64,000 nucleotides of DNA from Psychrobacillus sp048572895 (GTDB taxonomy: Bacteria > Bacillota > Bacilli > Bacillales_A > Planococcaceae), in the NCBI RefSeq assembly GCF_048572895.1, contig NZ_CP183878.1, forward strand, positions 3,596,001 through 3,660,000, written 5' to 3'. This document shows, piece after piece, positions 23,965-33,102 of the stretch. The stretch's first letter is position 1; every line of letters begins with the position of its first letter. The translations under genes and the position numbers were made by a program. The notes under the pieces are model-generated. The model saw only the letters and a program-made list of their open reading frames with translations, was not told the origin of the DNA and searched no databases.

Positions 23965-25683
23965 ATGCTCAAGCAGTTTTTTTCATATTACAAACCGCAT
24001 AAACGACTTTTTATCATTGACTTCAGCAGTGCTGTATTTGTGGCAATTTTAGAGCTTGCATATCCATTAGCAGTTAAATGGTTTATCGATGAATTATTGC
24101 CTACTGGTGATTGGAGCATGATTACACGAATTAGTATTCTACTATTAATAGTCTATATATTCAGTACTTTTCTACAGTATGTTGTAAGTTATTTTGGGCA
24201 TAAGCTCGGGATTAATATCGAAACTGACATGAGACAGCAGCTATTCAATCATGTTCAACGTCAGTCGTTTCGATTCTTCGATAATACAAAGACAGGTCAT
24301 ATTATGAGTCGAATTACGAATGATCTATTTGATATTGGTGAACTTGCTCATCACGGTCCCGAGGATTTATTTATAGCGATTATGACAGTAATCGGAGCGT
24401 TTACGATAATGTACAATATCAATCCAGAACTTGCAATTATCGCTATTGTCATGGTTCCATTTTTATCCATCGTAGCAACGTACGGTAACATTATGATGAA
24501 TAAGGCTTGGAAGAATATGTATGGTAAAATTGCTGATGTAAATGCACGTGTAGAGGACAGTGTTTCTGGTGTTCGTGTCGTTCAATCATTTACAAATGAA
24601 GAGTTCGAAATAGCACGTTTTAAAAAGGATAATGGGCAATTCCGTTTAGCTAAGCTCGTTGCTTATAAAGTGATGGCTGGTACACATTCCAGTATTTATA
24701 TGTTAACTCGTCTTGTAACATTGGTCGTGCTTGTTGTAGGAGCTTGGTTTACGTACAAAGGCATTCTTAAATACGGAGAGCTTGTAAGCTTTGTGTTATA
24801 TGTCAACGTGTTAATCAAACCAGTTGATAAAATTACCGCACTACTTGAGCTATATCCGAAAGGGATGGCTGGATTCAAACGCTTCCTAGAGCTTGTTGAT
24901 CAGGATCCTGAAGTTCAGGACAAGCCTAATGCACTTACTGTACAGCATTTAAAAGGAGATATTACCTTTAAACAGGTCAGTTTCCGATATGATGAACATA
25001 AACCTGTATTAGATAATATTAATTTGTCGATCAAAGCAGGAGAAACTATTGCTTTTGTAGGTCCATCTGGCGCAGGAAAAACTACTATTTGTTCACTTAT
25101 CCCAAGGTTTTACGACGTTCAAGAGGGTGCCATATCGGTTGACGGATTGAACATTCAAGATATTACGATGAAATCATTGCGTTCCCAAATTGGTATTGTG
25201 CAACAAGACGTGTTCTTGTTTACAGGATCCATTCGTGAAAATATTGCTTACGGTAAAAAAGATGCGAGTGAAGCAGAAATTCGTGATGCAGCCAAAAAGG
25301 CACATTTAGAGGATATGATCGCTTCTCTTCCAGAAGGCTATGATACACAAATCGGGGAACGTGGGCTTAAGTTATCTGGTGGACAGAAACAGCGACTAGC
25401 GATAGCCCGAATGTTCCTGAAAAACCCGCCGATTCTAATTTTGGATGAGGCTACATCGGCTCTTGATACAGAAACCGAACGATTTATTCAGAAATCTTTA
25501 ATGGAACTTGCTGAGAATCGTACTACACTTATTATTGCACATAGACTGGCAACTATTCGTGATGCAGACCGTGTACTTGTCGTAACAGAGGATGGGATTG
25601 CAGAGGATGGCAGCTATAGTGACTTAGTGGCACAGGATGGTATATTTGCTAGATTGCATAATATACAGTTTCAAGAAGTTTAA
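23965..25683 (+). CDS. ABC exporter, fused permease-ATPase (YwjA-like)
   Basis: A half-size ABC exporter of about 572 residues that should act as a homodimer. Six membrane helices occupy about residues 1-310; the ATPase domain begins near residue 330, with Walker A GPSGAGKTT, Q-loop VQQDVFLFTGSIRENIAYG, signature LSGGQKQR, Walker B ILILDEATSALD and H-loop IIAHRLATI. The N-terminus (MLKQFFSYYKPHKRLFIIDF) closely resembles Bacillus YwjA, an uncharacterised MsbA-like exporter. The ATG is 4-8 nt behind AAAGGGTGA; a GTG three codons earlier would overlap that box. Substrate unknown. Confidence 0.9.
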   Translation: MLKQFFSYYKPHKRLFIIDFSSAVFVAILELAYPLAVKWFIDELLPTGDWSMITRISILLLIVYIFSTFLQYVVSYFGHKLGINIETDMRQQLFNHVQRQSFRFFDNTKTGHIMSRITNDLFDIGELAHHGPEDLFIAIMTVIGAFTIMYNINPELAIIAIVMVPFLSIVATYGNIMMNKAWKNMYGKIADVNARVEDSVSGVRVVQSFTNEEFEIARFKKDNGQFRLAKLVAYKVMAGTHSSIYMLTRLVTLVVLVVGAWFTYKGILKYGELVSFVLYVNVLIKPVDKITALLELYPKGMAGFKRFLELVDQDPEVQDKPNALTVQHLKGDITFKQVSFRYDEHKPVLDNINLSIKAGETIAFVGPSGAGKTTICSLIPRFYDVQEGAISVDGLNIQDITMKSLRSQIGIVQQDVFLFTGSIRENIAYGKKDASEAEIRDAAKKAHLEDMIASLPEGYDTQIGERGLKLSGGQKQRLAIARMFLKNPPILILDEATSALDTETERFIQKSLMELAENRTTLIIAHRLATIRDADRVLVVTEDGIAEDGSYSDLVAQDGIFARLHNIQFQEV

Positions 25684-25704
25684 TATTATCTTGTATAGAA
25701 AAAC

Positions 25705-25738
25705 GAGCTTGGAGAAATATCTCCAAGCTCACTTTTTA
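25705..25738 (+). terminator. Terminator of the ABC exporter gene
   Basis: Hairpin GAGCTTGGAGA/TCTCCAAGCTC with a 4-nt loop followed by ACTTTTTAAT. Confidence 0.85.
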
Positions 25739-25786
25739 ATGCATAAAATAACATCTACTCCACATAAAATACTACCTGACATTTTC

Positions 25787-26641
25787 TTAATGGCGCAAAA
25801 TTGGCATTGAACAGCATCGGAATGACCCACCTGATTTAATGATTTCCGAAAAATCAACCTCCAACACTTGATATCCATGCTGTCTCAGCTGATGATTTAC
25901 TCCATGATTTTGTGGCAAACTAAACACCTGATTTTGACCAATAGACAACACATTCGTCCCCATTGAGAACTGCTCATTTTCGCTCACTTCGATTAAATGA
26001 TACATGCTCGACAAAAGATTCATGATTTTTGGATCAAGCGCATCGGGAAAAATCAACGCATCTTTTGAAGAAAGAATATTGAACACACAGTCTAGATGCA
26101 AATATTTAGGATTAAAAGGAATAGGTAGAATCTCAAAATCCGGTAATTCTATTTGCAGGGCTTGAACAGCTTTCATACATGTACGATCGCTAATTCCAAT
26201 AAACACACGATTCCCATCCACGATTACATCGCCACCTTCAATGGAATCCGTTAAAAGCTTCTTATAAGAAATTTGATTTTCACTCATCCAATGAGCTAAT
26301 ATTTTCTCTTCTCCCTGACGAATCGGATTCGCCATTTTGGAAATAAATAAGCGATTGCCCAAAGTAAAACCAACATCTCTAGTAAAGACTTGTTCAGGGT
26401 GGTCTTTACTTGGTCGTAGTTTAATCACTTCCACGCCCGCATCCCGTAAAGTTTGTTCAAATACCTGATGCTGAGAAATAGCAAGAGAACGGTCAATATT
26501 ATCATCTATATATTTTTTTTGAACATCATTAATCACTTCTTTAATTTCCATGTATTGAGGTTCACATAAGACAACTTTTTGAAGCGTGCCATATTCACTT
26601 TGACAATATACTTGAGATTGATCTTGAATTATTTCTACCAT
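25787..26641 (-). CDS. Dimethylarginine dimethylaminohydrolase family protein (YkgA-like)
   Basis: A 284-residue guanidino-modifying enzyme of the DDAH/amidinotransferase fold. Signature motifs are FTRDVGF near residue 87, IEGGDVIV near 134, the catalytic His in YLHLDCVF, and the nucleophilic Cys in the C-terminal GGSFRCCSMPI (two adjacent cysteines). It should hydrolyse N-substituted arginine or a related guanidino compound to a citrulline-type product. The in vivo substrate in bacilli is not known. RBS GGAGGATG overlaps the region just before the ATG. Monocistronic. Confidence 0.87.
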   Translation of the reverse strand: MVEIIQDQSQVYCQSEYGTLQKVVLCEPQYMEIKEVINDVQKKYIDDNIDRSLAISQHQVFEQTLRDAGVEVIKLRPSKDHPEQVFTRDVGFTLGNRLFISKMANPIRQGEEKILAHWMSENQISYKKLLTDSIEGGDVIVDGNRVFIGISDRTCMKAVQALQIELPDFEILPIPFNPKYLHLDCVFNILSSKDALIFPDALDPKIMNLLSSMYHLIEVSENEQFSMGTNVLSIGQNQVFSLPQNHGVNHQLRQHGYQVLEVDFSEIIKSGGSFRCCSMPILRH

Positions 26642-26809
26642 AAGTCATCCTCCACTTTTTTAGTTCATTCCTTTTCTATTCCCTTCATTTTTCAATTTAT
26701 AACCTTTTTATGAATTTAATTTCTTTTGAACATAGTTGTTTTAGGAAATTTAAGATGGGGTAAAGACTAGACAGATAAAGACGTGAATAAAGATAGTGGA
26801 GGAGATCGT

Positions 26810-27544
26810 ATGATAACGAAAGAACTTGCTTTATTAACAAAAGAAGATTTTCATACTAGAACAGACTTGCCTAGTTGGCTCTACAAAGAATACGAAACTT
26901 TTCATAACACGGTAACGGATAAAACGTTTCCATGTTTTTTTGGAATGAGTGGAGAACTAAAAGGCGAGCTTCGCTACGCTTACATCAATCAAAACGACTG
27001 GAGTAATCTACCGTCTGCAGTAGAAGGTTTTCTTAAGTTGTTTAAATTACCAAACTATAAGCGACATGGACTCTTTGTGTTTGTTGAGCCTTTTGAGCAA
27101 GAGGGGTCAATCGACGATTATCGAAAGCAATTTTGGGATATTCTTCAATACTTACATGATGTCGATGAAGTGGAATGGCCAGAAGACAGTCCTCGAGATC
27201 CTGAACACTATTTATGGGATTTCCGATTTAATGGAGAGCCAATCTTCGTGTTCGGAAATGCTCCTGCATATAAAAAGCGAAAGACACGTCATCTGGGAAA
27301 TGCGATGGTTCTTGGATTCCAGCCTCGCAAAATATTTGAAGGATTAGAGGGAACTGAAAAAGGCGGTATTATGTCACGTGAAAAAGTTCGCAAACGTGTA
27401 GAAGCCTGGGATCAGCTACCCAAACATCCAGATATTGGTCACTTCGGAGACCCAACACATAATGAATGGAAACAATCTTTTATTGGTGACGATATAGAGC
27501 CAATTCAAGGCAAATGTCCATTCCACCATAAATCACTAGCATAA
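26810..27544 (+). CDS. YqcI/YcgG family protein
   Basis: A protein of about 244 residues with the family landmarks PCFFG (about 43-47), GELRYAYI, AVEGFLKLF, and the C-terminal region ending GKCPFHH. The YqcI/YcgG family includes haem-containing enzymes that hydroxylate guanidino groups (N-omega-hydroxyarginine formation); the FHDP-like region and CPFHH tail are compatible, but activity here is not shown. It is intriguing that it lies next to, and divergent from, a DDAH-like guanidino hydrolase. The ATG behind GGAGGAGAT is clearly the start. Confidence 0.82.
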   Translation: MITKELALLTKEDFHTRTDLPSWLYKEYETFHNTVTDKTFPCFFGMSGELKGELRYAYINQNDWSNLPSAVEGFLKLFKLPNYKRHGLFVFVEPFEQEGSIDDYRKQFWDILQYLHDVDEVEWPEDSPRDPEHYLWDFRFNGEPIFVFGNAPAYKKRKTRHLGNAMVLGFQPRKIFEGLEGTEKGGIMSREKVRKRVEAWDQLPKHPDIGHFGDPTHNEWKQSFIGDDIEPIQGKCPFHHKSLA

Positions 27545-27623
27545 TATCAAGCCCTGTTTTTAGAGGGATAATTCGTGGTAAGAACATGCTCTTCAATTTA
27601 ACAGCGCATTTAATGTTAGTTGA

Positions 27624-27880
27624 ATAAGAAAAACCGAGCAAAATAAGATGCCCAGTTCTTTAAGGTCAAAACCTGTGTCTATCGTTTTCGAGGTGCTTAG
27701 GACAGTCTTTATGCTATAGAATTACCGAATGAATTTTTAGTGAGTATTGATTGTGGCGATTGTCCCAACCAATACTCACTTTTTTCGGTAATCTTATGGA
27801 GGTTGCCTGTCTGTCACCTTCCTACAACTATTAGAAACAGGTAGATGCTTCTTTGCATAACCAGAGAAGAGCTAAATTTC
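27624..27880 (+). repeat. Dispersed structured repeat R1, copy 2 (5' module only)
   Basis: Starts with ATAAGAAAAACCGAGC like the other copies and keeps the folded 5' module: ACCTGT at 27671 pairs with ACAGGT ending at 27842. It contains an extra inner hairpin, ATTACCGAA/TTCGGTAAT enclosing AGTGAGTATTG/CAATACTCACT, whose arms pair perfectly though they differ in sequence from copy 4. The middle and the GC-rich 3' module are missing. Confidence 0.75.
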
Positions 27881-27894
27881 CTGAACAAAATTCC

Positions 27895-28323
27895 TTAAAC
27901 CATTCCAAAAAAGTCAGTTGTTAATATTGAAACTACTAATAATATGCCAAATACTAACTGACTCAAAGTGAAAATGTATGCGTTTTTATTATCCGCATAT
28001 CTCCATTCCATAAATGCTCGAACAGCCTCGGACAATATAATTAAACCAAATAATATATACCATGGCTCTAAGAACCAGATTCTTTCTGTATAATCCCGCG
28101 TGACATTAATTGAAGAGCCCAATATTAAGAAAATGATGAAGATTATTCTAATAGTCCAATCCATTTTTTGGTGTTTGCCATTCACATGGTTATGTGAAAA
28201 AACCTTTTTCTTTTCAACCTTCAACCACTTTCTCATAACTGCATTAAAAATAATAAATAATAATGAAAAAATTACAAGCAAAAAGACCAATTTTAGCCAG
28301 AATATAGGTTCAATACCATACAT
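27895..28323 (-). CDS. DUF4181 family membrane protein
   Basis: A 142-residue protein with four hydrophobic segments: an N-terminal helix (FWLKLVFLLVIFSLLFIIF), a basic cytoplasmic loop (MRKWLKVEKKKVFSHNHVN), then helices around WTIRIIFIIFLILG, WYILFGLIILSEA and LSQLVFGILLVVSILTT. The MRKWLKVEKKK...W motif and RAFMEW(R/K)Y are typical of DUF4181, a small Bacillaceae membrane family of unknown function. It directly follows R1 copy 2 on the opposite strand. Confidence 0.75.
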   Translation of the reverse strand: MYGIEPIFWLKLVFLLVIFSLLFIIFNAVMRKWLKVEKKKVFSHNHVNGKHQKMDWTIRIIFIIFLILGSSINVTRDYTERIWFLEPWYILFGLIILSEAVRAFMEWRYADNKNAYIFTLSQLVFGILLVVSILTTDFFGMV

Positions 28324-28548
28324 AATAATCTACCTCCAATTCGAATCCAGGATACTTATATTACTATTCTACGGTTAATAAAACTAAATGTTTCACAATC
28401 TGCGACATTAGTATAATAAGAATAAAAGAGCCACATAAACTCGAAATCCTCCACTAAAGCTTACTGTTATTAATAAGAACATCTACATAAAAACTTTCCC
28501 TTTGAATAAAATACTATTTTTATTTGTTAAACTTCTTTATCTGAGCTA
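28324..28548. other. AT-rich intergenic stretch, nothing recognised
   Basis: About 225 bp between the DUF4181 gene start and the hflX terminator. No ORF with a ribosome binding site, hairpin or known regulatory motif stands out. It presumably carries the DUF4181 promoter on the minus strand. Confidence 0.5.
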
Positions 28549-28593
28549 AAAAGTTGTCTCTCGATAGAAAGCTACCGAGGAGACAACTTTTTT
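28549..28593 (-). terminator. Terminator of hflX
   Basis: Hairpin AAAAGTTGTCTC/GAGACAACTTTT flanked by A- and T-runs, 28 bp beyond the hflX stop. Confidence 0.85.
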
Positions 28594-28620
28594 ATTTTAA
28601 TATTTTCTTATTAGAAAATT

Positions 28621-29892
28621 CTATTGAACAAATAAAAATTCTCGAAAGCGATCATAATCCGATTTTTTTAATTCAACTTGTACAACTGTCCCCTCTTCTT
28701 CATATGAAGTAGAGGAAACGGATGCATGCTCATTTAAGTAGGATACAATATCACCGCGGTCAAACGGGATTAATAGTGAGCAGTGGACATAGTTAGAGAA
28801 AATATGCTTTTTAATAATCTCTAATAGTTCATCCATTCCTGCTCCCTCTTTGGCAGAAATCCAAATATTATCTCCTGCCACATGAGGATATTTCATATCT
28901 GCTAAATCAGATTTGTTGTATACATAGATAGTTGGAACATCTTCTACACCAACAGCATGAAGTGTTTCATTCGTAACGTCCATCATAAAGCGATGCTCTG
29001 CATTCGATACATCCACAACATGGAGGAGTAAGTCTGCATCACGAGCTTCCTCCAATGTTGAACGGAAAGCTTTCACTAAGTGATGGGGGAGCTTACTAAC
29101 GAATCCTACCGTATCGGTTAATAAAAATTCCTTTTGGTCTGGAAGTTTAATCTGTCTAACGGAAGTTTCTAGAGTTGCAAAAAGCATGTCCTTTTCAAAA
29201 ACTTGCTTAGATTCCATATGTCCAACTTTGTTGAGCAATTGGTTCATAATTGTCGATTTACCAGCATTCGTATAACCTACTAAGGATACTACGGGAATTG
29301 CATTTTTTTTACGTTGCTTGCGCTGTGTTTCTCGTTGATCCTTTGCATGCTCTAGGTCTCTTTTGAGCTTTGCGATCTGGTCCTCGATTTTACGTCTATC
29401 CAGCTCTAGTTTTGTTTCCCCAGCACCACGGTTTTTGAATCCACCGCCAGTTCCTCCCCCTTGTCTACCAAGAGATGCTCGAAGGCCCACAAGCCGAGGA
29501 AGCATATATTGAAGCTGCGCCAAATCTACTTGCATCTGTGCCTCATTCGATTTTGCACGACGAGCAAAGATATCGAGGATCAGCATCGTACGATCAATAA
29601 CCTTACAATCCAGGTCTCGTTCTAAATTTCTTATTTGGGATGGAGATAGCTCATCGTTGAAGATGACGAGATTAGCATCGGCTTCCTCATAAAAGTTCTT
29701 AATTTCTTCTACCTTACCTGTACCAACATAATGGGAATTAGTAACCCGTTCAAGATTTTGCGTTACTTCTCCTACAACTTCCACATCTAACGCCTCTGCT
29801 AAATTGTGCAGTTCTTCTAACTCATATTCAAAATGCTCGTCCTTTTGTAATTTAACAGCTACGAGTATTGCCTTTTCTATTAATTCATCCAT
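28621..29892 (-). CDS. hflX: Ribosome-splitting GTPase HflX
   Basis: Translation-factor GTPase that binds 50S subunits and splits stalled 70S ribosomes in heat or antibiotic stress. The 423-residue protein has the N-terminal HflX domain with VGTGKVEEI, the Gly-rich linker GRQGGGTGGGFKNRGAGETKLELDRR, a basic coiled helix, and the G domain: G1 GYTNAGKST, G3 DTVGFV, G4 NKSD and G5 SAKEG. The C-terminal domain interacts with the ribosome. It lies 12 bp downstream of the VOC gene on the same strand. Confidence 0.96.
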   Translation of the reverse strand: MDELIEKAILVAVKLQKDEHFEYELEELHNLAEALDVEVVGEVTQNLERVTNSHYVGTGKVEEIKNFYEEADANLVIFNDELSPSQIRNLERDLDCKVIDRTMLILDIFARRAKSNEAQMQVDLAQLQYMLPRLVGLRASLGRQGGGTGGGFKNRGAGETKLELDRRKIEDQIAKLKRDLEHAKDQRETQRKQRKKNAIPVVSLVGYTNAGKSTIMNQLLNKVGHMESKQVFEKDMLFATLETSVRQIKLPDQKEFLLTDTVGFVSKLPHHLVKAFRSTLEEARDADLLLHVVDVSNAEHRFMMDVTNETLHAVGVEDVPTIYVYNKSDLADMKYPHVAGDNIWISAKEGAGMDELLEIIKKHIFSNYVHCSLLIPFDRGDIVSYLNEHASVSSTSYEEEGTVVQVELKKSDYDRFREFLFVQ

Positions 29893-29904
29893 ATATTTTC
29901 TCCT

Positions 29905-30648
29905 TTAAAGAAAGCGATAGGTTGCCTGTTCATAAATGATTTCCTCATGTCGATTAGATCCATCTATGTCAATGCTTGCAAGCCGCTCTTTTATGTTGTT
30001 ACTTTGTCTAAATATTAATCGTGTATTTTCCAACAGTAATGTTTGTTCATCCTGTTCGGTCAATTGAAAATAACTTTTCCACTTATCCATCACTTCCCGA
30101 GGTTTTCGAACATGAAACTCACAGGCAGTAATAGATAGCTCTAAATTACTTTTTTCGATTGTTCCATCCTTCTGAAGCAAGCGATATTTTTCCTCATCAC
30201 TTTCCTCCCATTCTATGAAGAACGGTGAAGGCAGGGCATCCCCTATATCCTCTTTCACAAATAGCATTCTCCACTTACGCACTAGTCCACTAGTTGTCTT
30301 TCTTTCAGCATGTAGAACTCCAGATGTTTTTATACCCTGCTCCTGTAGCTGTTTACTAAGATCATCAATGGCTGTCGTGCGAATGCAAATTGTATTAAAC
30401 CCTGCTCCACTTGTTTTCAAGTCATGGAGCATAAGGTCTATTAAAGGATGATTAGCATTTTTTGCAATTTCTTCATATTCTGCTGCAAGCCATTCAATAT
30501 AGCTTGTTTTCGTATAAAGAAGTGCGTTATATGTTCCCCACTTAGTATGTTGACCACCCACCACTGCATGGATTCCTTTTTCAGTCCAATCTTCAGCTAC
30601 TTCTATCGGCTTTTTCGTTACGCTATGAACGATATGATCCAAATACAT
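29905..30648 (-). CDS. VOC (glyoxalase-like) family protein
   Basis: A protein of about 247 residues with an N-terminal glyoxalase-like domain (MYLDHIVHSVTKKPIEVAEDW ... GGQHTKWGTYNALLY ... IEWLAAE), and a second weaker repeat around CEFHVRKPREVMDKWKSYFQL, a double VOC arrangement of the Glyoxalase_3 type. The His and Glu candidates for metal binding are present in the first repeat. Function unknown. The second of two adjacent ATGs fits GGAGGTG at 5-7 nt. It probably forms an operon with hflX, 12 bp downstream. Confidence 0.75.
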   Translation of the reverse strand: MYLDHIVHSVTKKPIEVAEDWTEKGIHAVVGGQHTKWGTYNALLYTKTSYIEWLAAEYEEIAKNANHPLIDLMLHDLKTSGAGFNTICIRTTAIDDLSKQLQEQGIKTSGVLHAERKTTSGLVRKWRMLFVKEDIGDALPSPFFIEWEESDEEKYRLLQKDGTIEKSNLELSITACEFHVRKPREVMDKWKSYFQLTEQDEQTLLLENTRLIFRQSNNIKERLASIDIDGSNRHEEIIYEQATYRFL

Positions 30649-30734
30649 CATAGCACCTCCATTCAAATTACTTTTTCATCAGTATACCAATTATATGGCG
30701 CAGCGATTGGAAAAACCGATGCCCTCACACTGCA

Positions 30735-31233
30735 CTAAGGTCCCACCTTAACAACATTTGTCTTTACAACAATATCATAAAGCGACTTTTTCCTTTTAGT
30801 AAACATGGAGGTTAGAATATACGCAAACATGAGTGCATAAATAATACCGCCAATGATATAGTAATTTAACGGAACTTCTGCATCTCCTATATAAATTAGG
30901 CGATAGACAAGATAATGCGAAAGCTCCCATGGTAAAAATTTTAGGATAGTACGACAAATTGCATGTACTACCTGAGACCACCCTAATCCCCATTCTTCTC
31001 TTTCCAAATGACTGGCCACCTATCACTGAGTCACAAATAATAAAATAAAGTGAAACTGGCAAAGTCACCATTAGGAATCCTGTAAGCTGTGCCACTACAA
31101 GTGATTCATGAAAAAAACTCTGTATGGATGGAAATAGAAATACATTAAAGATAGCAAGAAGAGCCAAATAGGCAAGTATGAGCAAGTAATCAAGCATAAA
31201 CGCTTTGAATCGCATTAGAAAAGTTGCATTCAC
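30735..31233 (-). pseudogene. RDD family membrane protein, broken by a frameshift/deletion
   Basis: The 5' frame (from a GTG at 31233) gives an RDD N-terminus: FLMRFKAFMLDYLLILAYLAL, two hydrophobic helices, then GGQSFGKRRMGIRVVS. Near 30975 the family sequence continues in a different frame (SQVVHAICRTILKFLPWELSHYLVYRLIYI, then two more helices and KRKKSLYDIVVKTNVV). Homologues have several more residues between RVV and the SQVV segment, so a small out-of-frame deletion is likely. Together the parts would make about 160 residues. RDD proteins are membrane proteins of poorly known transport function. Confidence 0.75.
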
Positions 31234-31296
31234 TTAAACTAGTTTCTCCTCTGTTTCTTCCATGAAAATTGTCGATTTCCCAGGAAATAATTCGAA

Positions 31297-32928
31297 TTAT
31301 GCTTCAATCTTCTCTTTAGACATTTCCCGAAGCAGGAACTTTTGGATTTTCCCTGAAGCTGTCATTGGATATGCCTCTATAAACTCAATGTATTTCGGTA
31401 TTTTATGAAATGAAATTTTTCCTTTGCAGTATTCTTTTAACTCATAAGATGTTAGTTGCTGGCCACTTTTCAGGATAACCCACGCTATAAGCTCTTCCCC
31501 ATATTTTGGGTCAGGTACTCCAACCACTTGTACATCTTGAACTTTAGGGTGCTGATACAAAAATTCCTCTACTTCTTTTGGATAGATATTTTCTCCACCA
31601 CGGATGACCATATCTTTTATACGCCCTGTTATATCGATATATCCTTCCTCATCCATAACCGCAATATCACCTGTGTGAAGCCAGCCATTATCATCAATTG
31701 CCGACATTGTTGCTTGTTCGTTTTTATAGTAACCCTTCATCACTAAATATCCTCGAGTACAAAGCTCACCAGGAACCCCTGCTGGTGTACTTTCTCCAGT
31801 TAATGGGTCTATAATTTTAACCTCTACCCCTGGGTGTGCCTGACCAACTGATGACACACGTTTCTCAACTGGATCATCTGTTTTCGTTTGTGTAATTACT
31901 GGAGATGCTTCGGTTTGTCCATAAGCTATTGTTATTTCGGTTGCCCCCATATCATCCATCACTTTTTTCATCACTTCAATTGGACAAATAGATCCTGCCA
32001 TAATACCTGTTCGTAGCGAAGACAATTTAAACTGTTTAAAGTCTGGATGATTCAATTCTGCTATGAACATGGTCGGTACTCCGTGCAACGCTGTACATTT
32101 TTCATCCTGTACTATTTGAAGTACTTTCCCTGGATCAAACTGTTCGATAATGACCATTGTGGTACCATGTGTGACAGATGCTATTGTTCCCATTACACAA
32201 CCAAAGCAGTGGAAAAATGGAACTGGAATACAAAGGCGATCCTTTTCTGTCAAATAAATATAATCTCCTACGAGTTGTCCGTTATTTACTATGTTTTTAT
32301 GAGAAAGCATAACGCCTTTAGGAAAACCGGTAGTTCCTGAAGTATATTGAATATTGATAACCTCATCAATATGAAGTGATTTTAAAGAATGCTCTAGTGT
32401 TTCATCCGTAACCTCACTAGCATGTGCAAGTAACTCTGACCATGTATACATACCAGGATATTCATTTTCACTCATTACAATGACACGTTTAAAATGCGGT
32501 AGCTTTTCTGAGTGAATGTTCCCTTTTTCCGACGAAACTATTTCCGGGCAAACTGCTTGTAGTATATCTAAATAGGAAGTTCCTTTAAAAGATTCACATA
32601 ATATGAGAGTCGTAGCATCGGATTGCTGCAATAAATATTCCAGTTCCTTCTCTTGATAATTCGTGTTTACTGTTACTAAAACTGCCCCCATTTTGCCAGT
32701 TGCGAATTGGCTCAGTAACCACTCTCTCTTATTATCAGACCAAATTGCCACATGTTCCCCTTTTTCAATACCCATACCGATAAAGGCTTTTGCTAGCTTA
32801 TCTGTTTCTTCGTCAAACTCCTTATAGGTTTTTCGAATACCATGTTCTGGATACACATACGCTTCCGTATCTGGAAACCTTCTTGCTGCTTCTTTTACAA
32901 TTTCTCCAACTGTTTTTTCATTTAACAA
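31297..32928 (-). CDS. Acyl-CoA synthetase (AMP-forming), YngI/FadD-like
   Basis: A ligase of about 543 residues activating fatty or other carboxylic acids to acyl-CoA via an acyl-adenylate. Core motifs are visible: P-loop YTSGTTGFPKGVMLSH, YGQTEASPV, the hinge GWLHTGDIAVMDEEGYIDITGRIKDM and the C-terminal catalytic Lys in MTASGKIQKFLLRE. The LHGVPTMF region fits the medium-to-long acyl group. A TTG start 8 nt behind AAAGGGG is preferred to the GTG three codons earlier that overlaps that box. The chain length of the substrate cannot be read. Confidence 0.9.
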   Translation of the reverse strand: MLNEKTVGEIVKEAARRFPDTEAYVYPEHGIRKTYKEFDEETDKLAKAFIGMGIEKGEHVAIWSDNKREWLLSQFATGKMGAVLVTVNTNYQEKELEYLLQQSDATTLILCESFKGTSYLDILQAVCPEIVSSEKGNIHSEKLPHFKRVIVMSENEYPGMYTWSELLAHASEVTDETLEHSLKSLHIDEVINIQYTSGTTGFPKGVMLSHKNIVNNGQLVGDYIYLTEKDRLCIPVPFFHCFGCVMGTIASVTHGTTMVIIEQFDPGKVLQIVQDEKCTALHGVPTMFIAELNHPDFKQFKLSSLRTGIMAGSICPIEVMKKVMDDMGATEITIAYGQTEASPVITQTKTDDPVEKRVSSVGQAHPGVEVKIIDPLTGESTPAGVPGELCTRGYLVMKGYYKNEQATMSAIDDNGWLHTGDIAVMDEEGYIDITGRIKDMVIRGGENIYPKEVEEFLYQHPKVQDVQVVGVPDPKYGEELIAWVILKSGQQLTSYELKEYCKGKISFHKIPKYIEFIEAYPMTASGKIQKFLLREMSKEKIEA

Positions 32929-33006
32929 ACCAATCACCCCTTTGATTGTTTATTTAAATTTTATTTTATCATAAAATTCCGACGAAATAGACATTTCCTT
33001 TTTGGA

Positions 33007-33034
33007 TTGACAGTTTGTTGAAACATGGTAAAAT
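33007..33034 (+). promoter_or_regulatory. Sigma-A promoter of nhaC
   Basis: TTGACA, 16-nt spacer, TAAAAT, about 68 nt upstream of the nhaC ATG. A cre-like TGAAAGCGTT follows at 33053 but lacks the conserved CA end. Confidence 0.7.
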
Positions 33035-33102
33035 CCTAATTACTTTAGTGATTGAAAGCGTTGAATCACGAAAGTGAGAAAACTACTTTAGGAGGATATA
33101 TT

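Noticed and set aside
33053..33068. CcpA cre-like site TGAAAGCGTTGAATCA upstream of nhaC
   Set aside because: The first half fits but the conserved CA is two bases too late; 12 of 14 positions at best.
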